Source: Thiotrichaceae bacterium UBA7357 (GTDB taxonomy: Bacteria; Pseudomonadota; Gammaproteobacteria; Eutrophobiales; Eutrophobiaceae). From it: a DNA stretch of 64,000 nucleotides. The position numbers and the translations under genes are program-made. Below the pieces are notes generated by a model that saw only the letters and a list, made by a program, of their open reading frames with translations, made no database searches and was not told the origin of the DNA. Location of the stretch: assembly GCA_002470825.1 (NCBI GenBank), contig DKOR01000034.1, positions 87,348 to 151,347 of the forward strand, read 5' to 3'. Of this stretch, positions 27,021-35,604 are shown in pieces (the stretch's first letter is position 1; each line of letters opens with the position of its first letter).

Positions 27021-27983
27021 TCAGGGTACAGCGATGCGAGATATTAACTCAGATATTACGGTATCGGTCGTAACGCCCTCTGCTTCCGCCTCATAATTTA
27101 AAATCAAACGATGGCGTAACACTTCATGAACAACAGCCTGAACATCTTCAGGTCCGACATAATCACGCTGTTGTAACCATGCATGAGCACGCGCACATCT
27201 ATCTAAGGTAATAGTCGCTCGTGGACTGGCTCCATATTGCAACCACTGATTAAGATCATCTCCATAGACATTTGAATTTCTAGTCGCGAGAACAATTTGT
27301 AATAAATACTGTTCAATATTATCCGCCATATAAAGTGATAGAACTTCATCACGGGCAGTAAATATATTTTGCTGTTTTATCGGTATCATTACCTCAGGGT
27401 CTGGTGATTGTTTTGCTTCAGCCCTTGCCAGCTTCAAAATATCATATTCTTCTTCAGCACTAGGATAATCTATCGTCACATGCATGAGGAATCGATCTAG
27501 CTGTGCCTCGGGCAGCGGATAGGTACCTTCCTGTTCGATAGGGTTCTGTGTTGCCATCACCAAAAACAAATTAGGCAAAGTATATGTTTTCTTACCAACA
27601 GTGATTTGTCGTTCAGCCATTGCTTCTAATAGAGCTGACTGAACTTTGGCCGGTGCACGATTAATTTCATCAGAAAGCACCAAGTTATGAAATAAAGGCC
27701 CCTGTTGAAAAACAAAGCTACCCTCTTGTTGACGATAGATTTCCGTACCGGTTAAATCAGCAGGTAATAGATCCGGCGTGAATTGAATACGGTGAAAATC
27801 ACCTTCGATCCCATCGGCCAAAACTTTGATAGCTCGAGTCTTTGCCAGACCAGGCGCACCTTCTACGAGTAAGTGACCATCAGCTAACAAGGCAATCAAT
27901 AAACGGTTAACCAGTTGCTCTTGACCGATAATATGCTTCCCAATATATGATTGGAGTCGATGAAATTCAGAAATAACAGACAT
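27021..27983 (-). CDS. MoxR-family AAA+ ATPase
   Basis: This 320-residue AAA+ ATPase is the first gene of the Bat operon. Walker A is EGAPGLAKTR at residues 41-50, Walker B is LVLSDEINRAP, and sensor 1 is in VMATQNPIEQEGTYPLPEAQLDRF. MoxR proteins remodel or insert cofactors into partner proteins together with von Willebrand A proteins, as encoded downstream. The partner client here is not known. An upstream gap of about 130 bases should hold the operon promoter. Confidence 0.92.
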   Translation of the reverse strand: MSVISEFHRLQSYIGKHIIGQEQLVNRLLIALLADGHLLVEGAPGLAKTRAIKVLADGIEGDFHRIQFTPDLLPADLTGTEIYRQQEGSFVFQQGPLFHNLVLSDEINRAPAKVQSALLEAMAERQITVGKKTYTLPNLFLVMATQNPIEQEGTYPLPEAQLDRFLMHVTIDYPSAEEEYDILKLARAEAKQSPDPEVMIPIKQQNIFTARDEVLSLYMADNIEQYLLQIVLATRNSNVYGDDLNQWLQYGASPRATITLDRCARAHAWLQQRDYVGPEDVQAVVHEVLRHRLILNYEAEAEGVTTDTVISELISRIAVP

Positions 27984-28116
27984 ATAAAACTCTATTTTTT
28001 TGTATTAGATAGTTGTAGACAATTAAATTCAGGAAAATATCCCTTAAATTTTACAGGAAAAGTAATGTTTTCTACTAGACCATTTTTTTGAAAAAAATAA
28101 CTAGCGCATAGAATAA

Positions 28117-28740
28117 ATGTCATATTGTATCTATTTTTTATCATATGCGTTAATAATAGAGCTATATCAATATCCCAAAGTCTCTATCGAATTAAATCTT
28201 TCAGATGATTTTGAGAACTTAATCGATAGGGGTATGGACCTCGCTTTTCGCGTCGGAGAACTCGAAGATTCGAGTGTTGTTGTATTAAAAATATCATCAA
28301 GCCGACTGATTGTCTGTCCCTCGCCCGAATACCTAAAAGAAAATGGTATCCCACAAACGCCAGAGTCATTAAAGAAATATGTTTGTTTAGTAACTTCCAT
28401 CAATATCATCTTCACACCACATTGGACTTTCAATATAAATGATGTGAGAACAGAGTTTGACATCAAAAGCGATTATTTGACTTCGAATATTGCGGATTCA
28501 CTTCGCGTCGCAGCAATAAATGGTAGCTGCCTAACACAACTACCGTCTTATATGATTGGATTTGATATTCAATCAGGTAGGCTCAAACCTGTATTAGAAG
28601 AATTTGAACCTAAACCATTACCCATCAATTTGATATATGCTCACCGCAAGCATATGTCCGTCAAAGTCAGAAGTTTCGTTGACTACATGCAAGGATATTT
28701 TGAAACACCACCATATTGGGATAAATGGATGTTTGAATAA
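28117..28740 (+). pseudogene. LysR-family regulator remnant lacking its DNA-binding domain
   Basis: The 207-residue frame is the effector-binding part of a LysR regulator: FENLIDRGMDLAFRVGELED, then SSSRLIVCPSPEYLKENG and a closing LIYAHRKHMSVKVRSFVDYM. The N-terminal helix-turn-helix and about 100 residues are missing. The 130 bases upstream contain no recognisable piece of it in any frame. The protein could still be made from the ATG at 28117 but could not bind DNA. It converges with an old-yellow-enzyme gene, a usual partner of such regulators, so a decayed local regulator is the simplest reading. Confidence 0.7.
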
Positions 28741-28848
28741 GAACATCTTAGTCTTATGGCACTATTTGCTACACAAAAATAACAAATACTGAAATAACAA
28801 TTTTTATTTTCTTGTTTATTAATTTTAAGTTTAAAAGAGATTAAACGT

Positions 28849-29949
28849 TTATGACTTTTTCTGATACTCGGGAAAATCAATATAGCCTTCTTCAGTAGAG
28901 GCATACCAAATTTCTACTGATCCTTCCTCAGATAAGGGCCAATCATTTGTGAAACGTTCAACTAAATCAGGGTTACTAATAAACGGTCGTCCGAATGCAA
29001 TCAAATCAGCATATTGATTGTTGATGGCTTGTTCTGCAGTTTCTAGAGTATATCCACAATTACCCATTAGAGTACCTTTGAATATCTTTCGAAAATCTGC
29101 CAGAGTCATTGCTTCACCTTGCTCATGAAAACCAAAGGCCAAGCCATCCATGACATGTAAATAAGCTAATGAAAAATTACTTAATTGTTCAATTACAAAG
29201 GTAAATTGCTCTCGAAAATCGGTGGATCCCATATCATTAAATATGCCATTAGGTGAGAGACGAACAGCAATTCTATCGACTGATACTTCTTCCATAACAC
29301 CTTGTAATACTTCATCAAGAAAACGGAATCGATTAGGTATACTACCTCCATAATCATCTTTTCGTTCATTCGTTTTCGTTTGTAAAAACTGATCAATCAG
29401 ATAACCGTTCGCACCATGTATTTCTACCCCATCAAAACCTGCTTTCATTGCATGTGCGGCAGCTTTTTTATAATCATCTATAATTTTTTTAATTTGTTCA
29501 GTTGAGAGCGCTGAGGGTTTTTCATAATCTTTTTTACCTTTGGGGGTTTGAATATATTCACCATTTAATTTAATTGCAGAAGGTGCGACTGGCAGTTTGC
29601 CATCATGAAAATCACTATGTGATGCACGCCCGCAGTGCCACAATTGTAAAAATATTTTACCATCTTTCTCATGTATATCATTTACAACTTTTTTCCATCC
29701 TTCTACCTGTTCATTGTTGTAGATGCCTGGTGAATTTAACCATCCTATGCCTTGTTTTGAGATAACCGTTGCTTCTGAGATAATTAGACCTGCAGATGCG
29801 CGTTGGCTATAATAGTCAGCCATTAATGCATTGGGGGTTCTATCACTACCAGAACGACCACGTGTCAATGGGGCCATCACAATTCTATTCTTTAATTTTA
29901 ATGTACTGTTAATTGAAATTGAATTTAACAATCGACTAATCTTACCCAT
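28849..29949 (-). CDS. Old-yellow-enzyme family FMN-dependent alkene reductase (NemA-like)
   Basis: This 366-residue TIM-barrel flavoprotein reduces activated alkenes with NAD(P)H. Family segments include RIVMAPLTRGRSG (residues ~22-34), LQLWHCGRASHSDF, the substrate-binding His and Asn in GVEIHGANGYLIDQFLQ, and the FMN phosphate region YADLIAFGRPFISNPDL. It resembles NemA and related xenobiotic reductases. The physiological substrate cannot be told from sequence. A 500-base gap lies upstream and a LysR remnant converges on it. Confidence 0.9.
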   Translation of the reverse strand: MGKISRLLNSISINSTLKLKNRIVMAPLTRGRSGSDRTPNALMADYYSQRASAGLIISEATVISKQGIGWLNSPGIYNNEQVEGWKKVVNDIHEKDGKIFLQLWHCGRASHSDFHDGKLPVAPSAIKLNGEYIQTPKGKKDYEKPSALSTEQIKKIIDDYKKAAAHAMKAGFDGVEIHGANGYLIDQFLQTKTNERKDDYGGSIPNRFRFLDEVLQGVMEEVSVDRIAVRLSPNGIFNDMGSTDFREQFTFVIEQLSNFSLAYLHVMDGLAFGFHEQGEAMTLADFRKIFKGTLMGNCGYTLETAEQAINNQYADLIAFGRPFISNPDLVERFTNDWPLSEEGSVEIWYASTEEGYIDFPEYQKKS

Positions 29950-30474
29950 TTCAACACTTCCTTATTTTAAAATTGTTTAGCTCATTTAAGATAAAATTTT
30001 ATTCCTGAAATACAGCGAATTAAACCATGAACAGAAGCAAGCATGACAAATTTAGTAGGTATAAAATAGCATTTGAGAAAAAATAAATATCAGCATGACT
30101 TGTTAATTGGGTTATACGATATCTATATTGATAAATTATTCAAATTTGCAAATAGCATCTAAGTGTAGTGTGCCTATTTAAGTTTATTAACCACACTTAT
30201 TGGTACAATATCAAAATATTTTGCATGCTAGTGATCTTGGAAATGCAAGGATAACAAGTTATAACTGTATGTATGTATTTTTCAGATTATCATCATAATC
30301 ATGGTATTTTTATTAAACTGTCAACACATTTATATTCTCTCGTGTAAGTTCTCGTTTACATTTGCCACAAAAACAAGAATGCAGTTTAGACATCAGCTCG
30401 TGATACTCACGCCCTCTTTACTCAACATTGTGCTTTCATTCCGCAACAATTTTATCAAGATTATTCATTAATTT
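29950..30474. other. Non-coding stretch with one small Cys-containing frame
   Basis: This AT-rich gap between the reductase and yqcC shows no clear gene, terminator or repeat. A minus-strand frame of 26 codons at 30313-30393 contains a CFCGKC cluster followed by KRELT, which looks like a piece of a zinc ribbon, but there is a stop shortly upstream and no ribosome-binding site. It may be a fossil of a lost gene or chance. Confidence 0.4.
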
Positions 30475-30828
30475 TTAGTGTCTGATCGCACCCGCTTGTA
30501 TGCTGATTAAATCATCAAAGATCTTAAGCTGTTTTAGCAAGGTATTCGTCAAGGGATCATCTTTATGTAGATATTCTTCTGCGTATTCAAAAATTCCACT
30601 CCGTGAGGGTAATGGTTTAGTCTGCTCAATGGTATCTTTCATTCTCGGCAGGAATATCCACTGCAACCATTGTTCAAATTTAAGAGTATCCATACAAAAA
30701 GGGATAGTGCTATTCAAATCACTAACACCTGGTTTAAATTCATCCCACTTACCATGGGCACGTAAGTTTGCCTCGACTTCTAATAATACGTCAGCAATTC
30801 GATTTGGAATATCATGCATAGACATCAT
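30475..30828 (-). CDS. yqcC: YqcC family (DUF446) protein
   Basis: The product matches YqcC/DUF446: MHDIPNRIADVLLEVEANLR, then STIPFCMDTLKFEQWLQWIF with the conserved FMDT-type and WLQW motifs, followed by LPRM. The family is about 105-110 residues; I take the ATG at 30828 or, equally possible, 30819. A longer frame from 30882 adds residues unlike the family. The function is unknown; in enterics yqcC lies beside truC. Confidence 0.88.
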   Translation of the reverse strand: MMSMHDIPNRIADVLLEVEANLRAHGKWDEFKPGVSDLNSTIPFCMDTLKFEQWLQWIFLPRMKDTIEQTKPLPSRSGIFEYAEEYLHKDDPLTNTLLKQLKIFDDLISIQAGAIRH

Positions 30829-31127
30829 TATACGTGGACTTTTACTGTTCCTAAAGTTTCGTATTAATAATTTTGAGTACATATATGATCTGTTTTCACT
30901 GGAATTCCTTCAAAATGAGCGATATTTATAATATTTTATACAGAAATAACACTTGATTTCACATATTCGGACAATCTGGTTTATACTCCGCCGTTCATTT
31001 ACACGTCTTTCGGTCATCTCTGTGGAAATTCAAAATAGATGTGATCTTTGGCGGCGTCGTTTTTAAGAAACTAGATCAAAGATAGTAATCGATTTCATTA
31101 ACTAATTTATATTTATAGAGTAAAACA

Positions 31128-33221
31128 ATGGCTGATTTATCAAAGTATAGAAATATAGGCATCTTTGCGCATGTGGATGCAGGAAAAACAACTACCTCGG
31201 AACGCATTTTAAAACTAACAGGTAAAATTCATAAGACTGGTGAAGTGCATGATGGTGATGCAACCACTGACTTCATGGAGCAAGAGCAAGAGCGCGGCAT
31301 TACCATTCAATCTGCTGCAACTAGTTGTTTCTGGAATGATCATCGCATGAATATTATCGACACACCAGGACATGTGGATTTCACTATTGAGGTATATCGC
31401 TCATTAAAAGTATTGGATGGTGGCATTGGTGTATTCTGTGGTTCTGGCGGTGTTGAACCTCAATCTGAGACAAATTGGCGTTATGCAAATGATTCAGAAG
31501 TCTCTAGAATAATTTTTGTTAATAAGCTTGACCGCATAGGAGCTGATTTCTATCGTGTAATTCAACAAGTTGAAGACGTGTTGGGAGCAATTCCCATCGC
31601 TATGACACTGCCAATTGGTATTGAAGATGACTTTATTGGCGCTGTTGATCTCCTCACCCGAAAAGCCTGGGTATGGAATGATGAAAACGACCCACTTAGT
31701 TATGAGATTCAAGAGCCTCCGACAGATATGGTCGACAAGATTGAAGAATGGCGTGAAAAGTTAATTGAAGCTGTCGTCGACCAAGATGATGTTATTATGG
31801 AGAAATACTTAGAAGGTGATGAACCCACTATAGAAGAGCTCAAATTTTGTATCCGTAAAGGGACTATTAACCTCTCATTTTTCCCTACCTATTGTGGTTC
31901 TGCATTTAAAAACAAGTGTATCCAATTAGTTTTAGATGCCGTTGTTGACTACCTCCCAAATCCAACTGAAGTAAAACCACAGCCTGAAGTTGACTTGGAA
32001 GGTAATCCTACTGGGGATGTTGCAACTGTCGATGCAGATAAACCATTACGTGCATTAGCATTCAAAATTATGGATGATCGTTTTGGTGCCTTAACCTTTT
32101 TACGTATCTACTCTGGTAAGCTAGAAAAAGGGACTGGGGTACTTAATACATTTACTGGAAAAACCGAACGTATTGGTCGTATTGTTGAAATGCATGCGGA
32201 CGAACGTATTGAACTTGATTCTGCACAGGCCGGTGACATTGTTGCTGCAATTGGTTTAAAAAATGTTCAAACCGGACACACTCTATGCGATCCAAACAAA
32301 CCAGCGACATTAGAACCAATGGTATTCCCTGATCCTGTTATCTCGATTGCGGTTTCACCAATAGATAAAGCTGCTTCGGAAAAGCTCGGTGTAGCTATTG
32401 GTAAAATGATTAAAGAAGATCCCTCTTTTCGTGTTGAAACAGATGAAGATAGTGGTGAAACTATCCTCAAAGGTATGGGCGAGTTACATCTAGATATTAA
32501 AGTCGATATTTTAAAACGTACACATGGTATTGAAGTTGAAGTAGGTAGCCCACAAGTAGCCTACCGTGAAACCGTCACTAAAACTCTAGAAGATAGTTAT
32601 ACTCATAAAAAACAATCAGGTGGGTCAGGACAATACGGTAAAATAGACTATTTAATAGAAGCGGGAGAAGCCGGCAGTGGGTTTGTGTTCGATTCAAAAG
32701 TAACTGGCGGTAACGTACCAAAAGAATTTTGGCCTGCAATTGAAGGTGGTTTTAAAAAGAGTATGGTTCAAGGCGTGCTTGCAGGTTATCCCTGCCTGGA
32801 TTTTAAAGTCACCTTGATGGATGGCGCCTTCCATGCAGTTGACTCGTCCGCAATAGCGTTTGAATTAGCAGCAAAGGCAGCTTATAGGCAAAGTATGCCT
32901 AAAGCTGGACCACAATTAATGGAACCTATCATGAAAGTTGATGTATTTACGCCTGATGATCATGTTGGTGATGTAATCGGTGATTTAAACCGTCGTCGTG
33001 GGATGATCAAATCACAGGAAGCTGGCCCAACAGGTGTCCGCATTAAAGCCGAAGCTCCATTAAGTGAAATGTTTGGTTACATCGGTTCATTGCGAACAAT
33101 GACATCTGGTCGTGGTCAATTTTCTATGGAATTTCTGCATTACAACCCATGTCCTAAGAGTGTTGCAGAAACAGTTATTACAGAAACATTAGCTCGCGAA
33201 GAAGAAAAGAAGAAAAAGTAA
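31128..33221 (+). CDS. Second elongation factor G (EF-G2 type)
   Basis: This 697-residue translational GTPase has all five EF-G domains. G1 is AHVDAGKT (residues 14-21), the switch region ends with RGITIQSAAT, G3 is DTPGH, and G4 is NKLD. In place of the usual AVGGV-type segment it has CGSGGVEPQSETNWRYAN, a feature of the paralogous EF-G found in Vibrio and relatives rather than of the canonical FusA in the rpsL operon. No ribosomal protein genes are near. It may act in ribosome recycling or under special conditions; that is inference. A long hairpin follows the stop. Confidence 0.88.
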   Translation: MADLSKYRNIGIFAHVDAGKTTTSERILKLTGKIHKTGEVHDGDATTDFMEQEQERGITIQSAATSCFWNDHRMNIIDTPGHVDFTIEVYRSLKVLDGGIGVFCGSGGVEPQSETNWRYANDSEVSRIIFVNKLDRIGADFYRVIQQVEDVLGAIPIAMTLPIGIEDDFIGAVDLLTRKAWVWNDENDPLSYEIQEPPTDMVDKIEEWREKLIEAVVDQDDVIMEKYLEGDEPTIEELKFCIRKGTINLSFFPTYCGSAFKNKCIQLVLDAVVDYLPNPTEVKPQPEVDLEGNPTGDVATVDADKPLRALAFKIMDDRFGALTFLRIYSGKLEKGTGVLNTFTGKTERIGRIVEMHADERIELDSAQAGDIVAAIGLKNVQTGHTLCDPNKPATLEPMVFPDPVISIAVSPIDKAASEKLGVAIGKMIKEDPSFRVETDEDSGETILKGMGELHLDIKVDILKRTHGIEVEVGSPQVAYRETVTKTLEDSYTHKKQSGGSGQYGKIDYLIEAGEAGSGFVFDSKVTGGNVPKEFWPAIEGGFKKSMVQGVLAGYPCLDFKVTLMDGAFHAVDSSAIAFELAAKAAYRQSMPKAGPQLMEPIMKVDVFTPDDHVGDVIGDLNRRRGMIKSQEAGPTGVRIKAEAPLSEMFGYIGSLRTMTSGRGQFSMEFLHYNPCPKSVAETVITETLAREEEKKKK

Positions 33222-33232
33222 TCGATTAATAA

Positions 33233-33274
33233 TATTCATGACGAATTCGGCTGTAGCCGACTTCGTCATGAATA
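33233..33274 (+). terminator. Long hairpin after the EF-G2 gene
   Basis: An inverted repeat with 20-base arms and one mismatch (inner arms CGGCT / AGCCG, outer arms ending ATTCATGACGAA / TTCGTCATGAAT) encloses a two-base GT loop, 12 bases after the stop. There is no T-tract, so it may stabilise the 3' end or be a repeat element rather than a classic terminator. Confidence 0.6.
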
Positions 33275-33484
33275 ATCTTGAATTACTGCAATTCAGACAC
33301 CCTCAGTAAAAAAATTATTTAAGTTAATCTTTAAAACCTCTAAATTTAATAAATAAAAATCGATATAAGAAATTTCATCATCTTAAAAAAGATCTTCAGA
33401 TTATTGCATCAATAAAATTGTTCTCAGATAATATAATTAGTTTTATTCTTGACTTTAATTGAATATATTGGAAATATGATGAAA

Positions 33485-33496
33485 ATTGTCGACAAT
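33485..33496. promoter_or_regulatory. Operator-like palindrome upstream of adc (site 1)
   Basis: ATTGTCGACAAT is a perfect 12-base palindrome. It lies just after a candidate -10 element, at the expected transcription start, where a bound repressor would block initiation. A near copy lies 62 bases downstream. The TTGT/ACAA half-sites resemble operators of the GntR superfamily, which is an inference from pattern only. Confidence 0.5.
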
Positions 33497-33546
33497 ATCT
33501 ATTAAGTAATTAGATAAGTATGTATAAATCTACTAATTTAACACAT

Positions 33547-33558
33547 ATTGTCAACAAT
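33547..33558. promoter_or_regulatory. Operator-like near-palindrome upstream of adc (site 2)
   Basis: ATTGTCAACAAT differs from site 1 by one base and has symmetric TATTGT / ACAATA arms. The two sites are 62 bases centre to centre, about six helical turns, so they lie on one face of the DNA as expected for cooperative binding or looping. Confidence 0.45.
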
Positions 33559-33647
33559 AAAGACAAGGATAAAAAGTCCCAATGTCGCTATTAAATTTTA
33601 CGTTTATTGACCCTACTAAATAATAAAAAACCAGGAGAAAACTGCAG

Positions 33648-34400
33648 ATGGCCATACCTGAAGGATATAGCATTCCTATTAATGCACCTCTTTATGAGGG
33701 CCCGACATATAAATACAGAGCGACCAATACAATTTTATGTATTTTTCGTACATCTAAAAAACTACTAGAGGCAGTTGTACCTAAACCACTTATCTACAAT
33801 TCAGATCACTACGTATATGCATGGGTTAATCACCTACCAAGGACTACAGGATTTTGTCATTATCGAGAGATGTTTTTAACTATCCCGGTAGAGTATCCCG
33901 GTAAGGATGGTATGGTTGCTGGTAATTATAATGCACATCTTTATCTAGATAATGACAGTCCGATTGCCGCTGGTCGTGAGATATATGGCTATCCTAAAAA
34001 GCTCGCACGCGTTCACTTCTCTGAACAAGAAGATGTCTTGACTCGTTCAGTAGAGCGGGGTGGGCATGAAATTTTTAAAGTTTCTATTAGTCCACGTGTA
34101 TCTCTCCCAGTAGATCCAATCGATCCCTTAGTTGCACAACTTGCACTTCCATTCATTAATTATAAATTGATCCCATCTGTTGTAGAAGGTGCAAAACCAG
34201 ATGTGGCACAACTTACTTTAATGGAGCTTGAAAACTTTGTTTGTACCAAGCTAGACACCGGACCATCCCTTGTTGAATTCAATAGCTCTCCTGCTGACCC
34301 ATTGGGTATGTTTAAAGTAGAAGAAGTTATCGCCGGTTACTATATGGAAGGCCAGTATGACCTCCCATACGGTTCAGTATTACATGACTATTTGAAATAA
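33648..34400 (+). CDS. adc: Acetoacetate decarboxylase family protein
   Basis: The 250-residue protein matches acetoacetate decarboxylase, which converts acetoacetate to acetone and CO2. The Schiff-base lysine region is REIYGYPKKLA, with K117 as the likely catalytic residue and K118 as the residue that lowers its pKa. Other family segments include YAWVNHLPRTTGFCHYREMF and AGNYNAHLYLDND. The family also includes enzymes acting on other beta-keto acids or performing aldol or dehydration reactions, so the exact reaction is uncertain. It has its own promoter region and a strong ribosome-binding site, and is followed by a CmcJ/NvfI-like gene. Confidence 0.88.
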   Translation: MAIPEGYSIPINAPLYEGPTYKYRATNTILCIFRTSKKLLEAVVPKPLIYNSDHYVYAWVNHLPRTTGFCHYREMFLTIPVEYPGKDGMVAGNYNAHLYLDNDSPIAAGREIYGYPKKLARVHFSEQEDVLTRSVERGGHEIFKVSISPRVSLPVDPIDPLVAQLALPFINYKLIPSVVEGAKPDVAQLTLMELENFVCTKLDTGPSLVEFNSSPADPLGMFKVEEVIAGYYMEGQYDLPYGSVLHDYLK

Positions 34401-34430
34401 ATTCTAATTTTATTGTCAAATAGCCACATT

Positions 34431-34462
34431 GAGTGGAATCGAATCTATTTTCGATTCCACTC
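34431..34462 (+). terminator. Perfect 13-bp hairpin between adc and the CmcJ/NvfI-like gene
   Basis: GAGTGGAATCGAA at 34431-34443 pairs exactly with TTCGATTCCACTC at 34450-34462 around a six-base loop. It lies 30 bases after the adc stop and before the downstream ATG at 34477. A short CTTTT follows. It could terminate part of the transcripts or protect the adc message, giving unequal expression of the two genes. Confidence 0.65.
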
Positions 34463-34476
34463 TCGTACTTTTCAAG

Positions 34477-35319
34477 ATGGAAATATCCGGCAAAACAATG
34501 ACTCAAGACAAAGAGGAGTTCATCAAAGCGACCATAAACTATTCTTTGGATAATGGAGCTCCACTTGACTATTATTTCTATGAACCAAATCCAGCTTTTA
34601 TACTGAATCCACCTGGAACAGATCTTCGCGAACTAAAGATTTTGAACGGATGGTCCAAAGTGAATGAGTTTTCACATGACCGCGAAGGATTCGAATTAAA
34701 ACCAATTGACAATAGTTTTGACCAGTTTGATGATGTCGATGCCGTTAAGAAATCATTTTATCCATTGATTATTAAGTTTGTGAAAATGCATACGCAGGCG
34801 AAGAGAGTTGAAGTATTTGATCATACTATTCGTAAACCTATGTCGGAAGGTTTAAAATACCAAACAGATATACAAAGGCCAATAGTGCAACTAGCTCATA
34901 GTGACTACACATCAAAATCGGCTCCCCAACGTGTCAGAGAATTATTTCCTATTGATGCTGATAAGTTAATCAGACGTAGGATCGCATTCTTTAACGTATG
35001 GAAGCCTCTTTACCGAACAGTTGAAGAGTTTCCCTTGGCTATGTGTGATGAAACCACCTTAGTTGAAGAAGATAAGTTAACAATGGAACTTAAATACAAT
35101 GATCGTACAGGTGAGATATTCGTGCTTCGGTATTCACCAACACATCGCTGGTATTATTTTCCAAAAATGAAGCCTGATCAGGCTCTGTTATTAAAAACTT
35201 ACGAATCTGAACCCAACCATGCAAGTTCGATGATTCATAGTGCATTTGAAGATCCCTCCTCACCAATCAATGCACCAACTCGTGAAAGTATTGAAGTCCG
35301 TACAATGGCTTTTTTCTAA
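34477..35319 (+). CDS. CmcJ/NvfI/AsaB-like oxygenase-fold protein
   Basis: The protein (280 residues from ATG 34477; ATG 34498 is an alternative) resembles the CmcJ/NvfI/AsaB family. Matching segments are QLAHSDYTSKSAPQRV with an H-x-D pair, FFNVWKPLYRTVEEFPLAMCD, and RYSPTHRWYYFPKMKPDQAL followed by MIHSAFEDP with a late His. Members are known from antibiotic and fungal metabolite pathways; NvfI is an Fe(II)/2-oxoglutarate-dependent oxygenase, and others are annotated as methyltransferase partners. A frame extended to a TTG at 34429 would read through the hairpin and is rejected. Its substrate is unknown; it may work with the decarboxylase upstream. Confidence 0.72.
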   Translation: MEISGKTMTQDKEEFIKATINYSLDNGAPLDYYFYEPNPAFILNPPGTDLRELKILNGWSKVNEFSHDREGFELKPIDNSFDQFDDVDAVKKSFYPLIIKFVKMHTQAKRVEVFDHTIRKPMSEGLKYQTDIQRPIVQLAHSDYTSKSAPQRVRELFPIDADKLIRRRIAFFNVWKPLYRTVEEFPLAMCDETTLVEEDKLTMELKYNDRTGEIFVLRYSPTHRWYYFPKMKPDQALLLKTYESEPNHASSMIHSAFEDPSSPINAPTRESIEVRTMAFF

Positions 35320-35604
35320 AATTTGTAAAAATAAATTTAGTCTTCATATCATTAAAAGTAACCAATCACCAATTTCAGTACAGTACAGTCTATAGCTTTT
35401 ATAATTGAAGAAATATCTAGTAATTGATAAGTAAAACTGTATAACTAAAATTATTTATAAGAGGTGTGGATTTTTAAAAAATATATCGACGCTTTAATAC
35501 GATTTATTCTTTTCTTCCGGATAATCTCAGCCATCATATCAAGTAATACAATAACATCTTCATAGGCTATGTCATCTGCTACCTTATCACGTCTATTATA
35601 TTAA

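Larger units (their letters stand above)
33222..33647. other. Intergenic region with hairpin and adc promoter/operators
   Basis: The stretch carries the hairpin at 33233-33274 after the EF-G gene. Further right is a candidate sigma-70 promoter (TTGACT at 33449-33454, 17 bases, AAATAT at 33472-33477) and two related dyads at 33485-33496 and 33547-33558. A good ribosome-binding site, AGGAG at 33633-33637, precedes the adc start. No coding frame is apparent. Confidence 0.55.

Noticed and set aside
34429..34476. Extended N-terminus of the CmcJ/NvfI-like protein from TTG 34429
   Set aside because: The added codons are made of a perfect hairpin and resemble no family member; ATG 34477 lies just after the hairpin.
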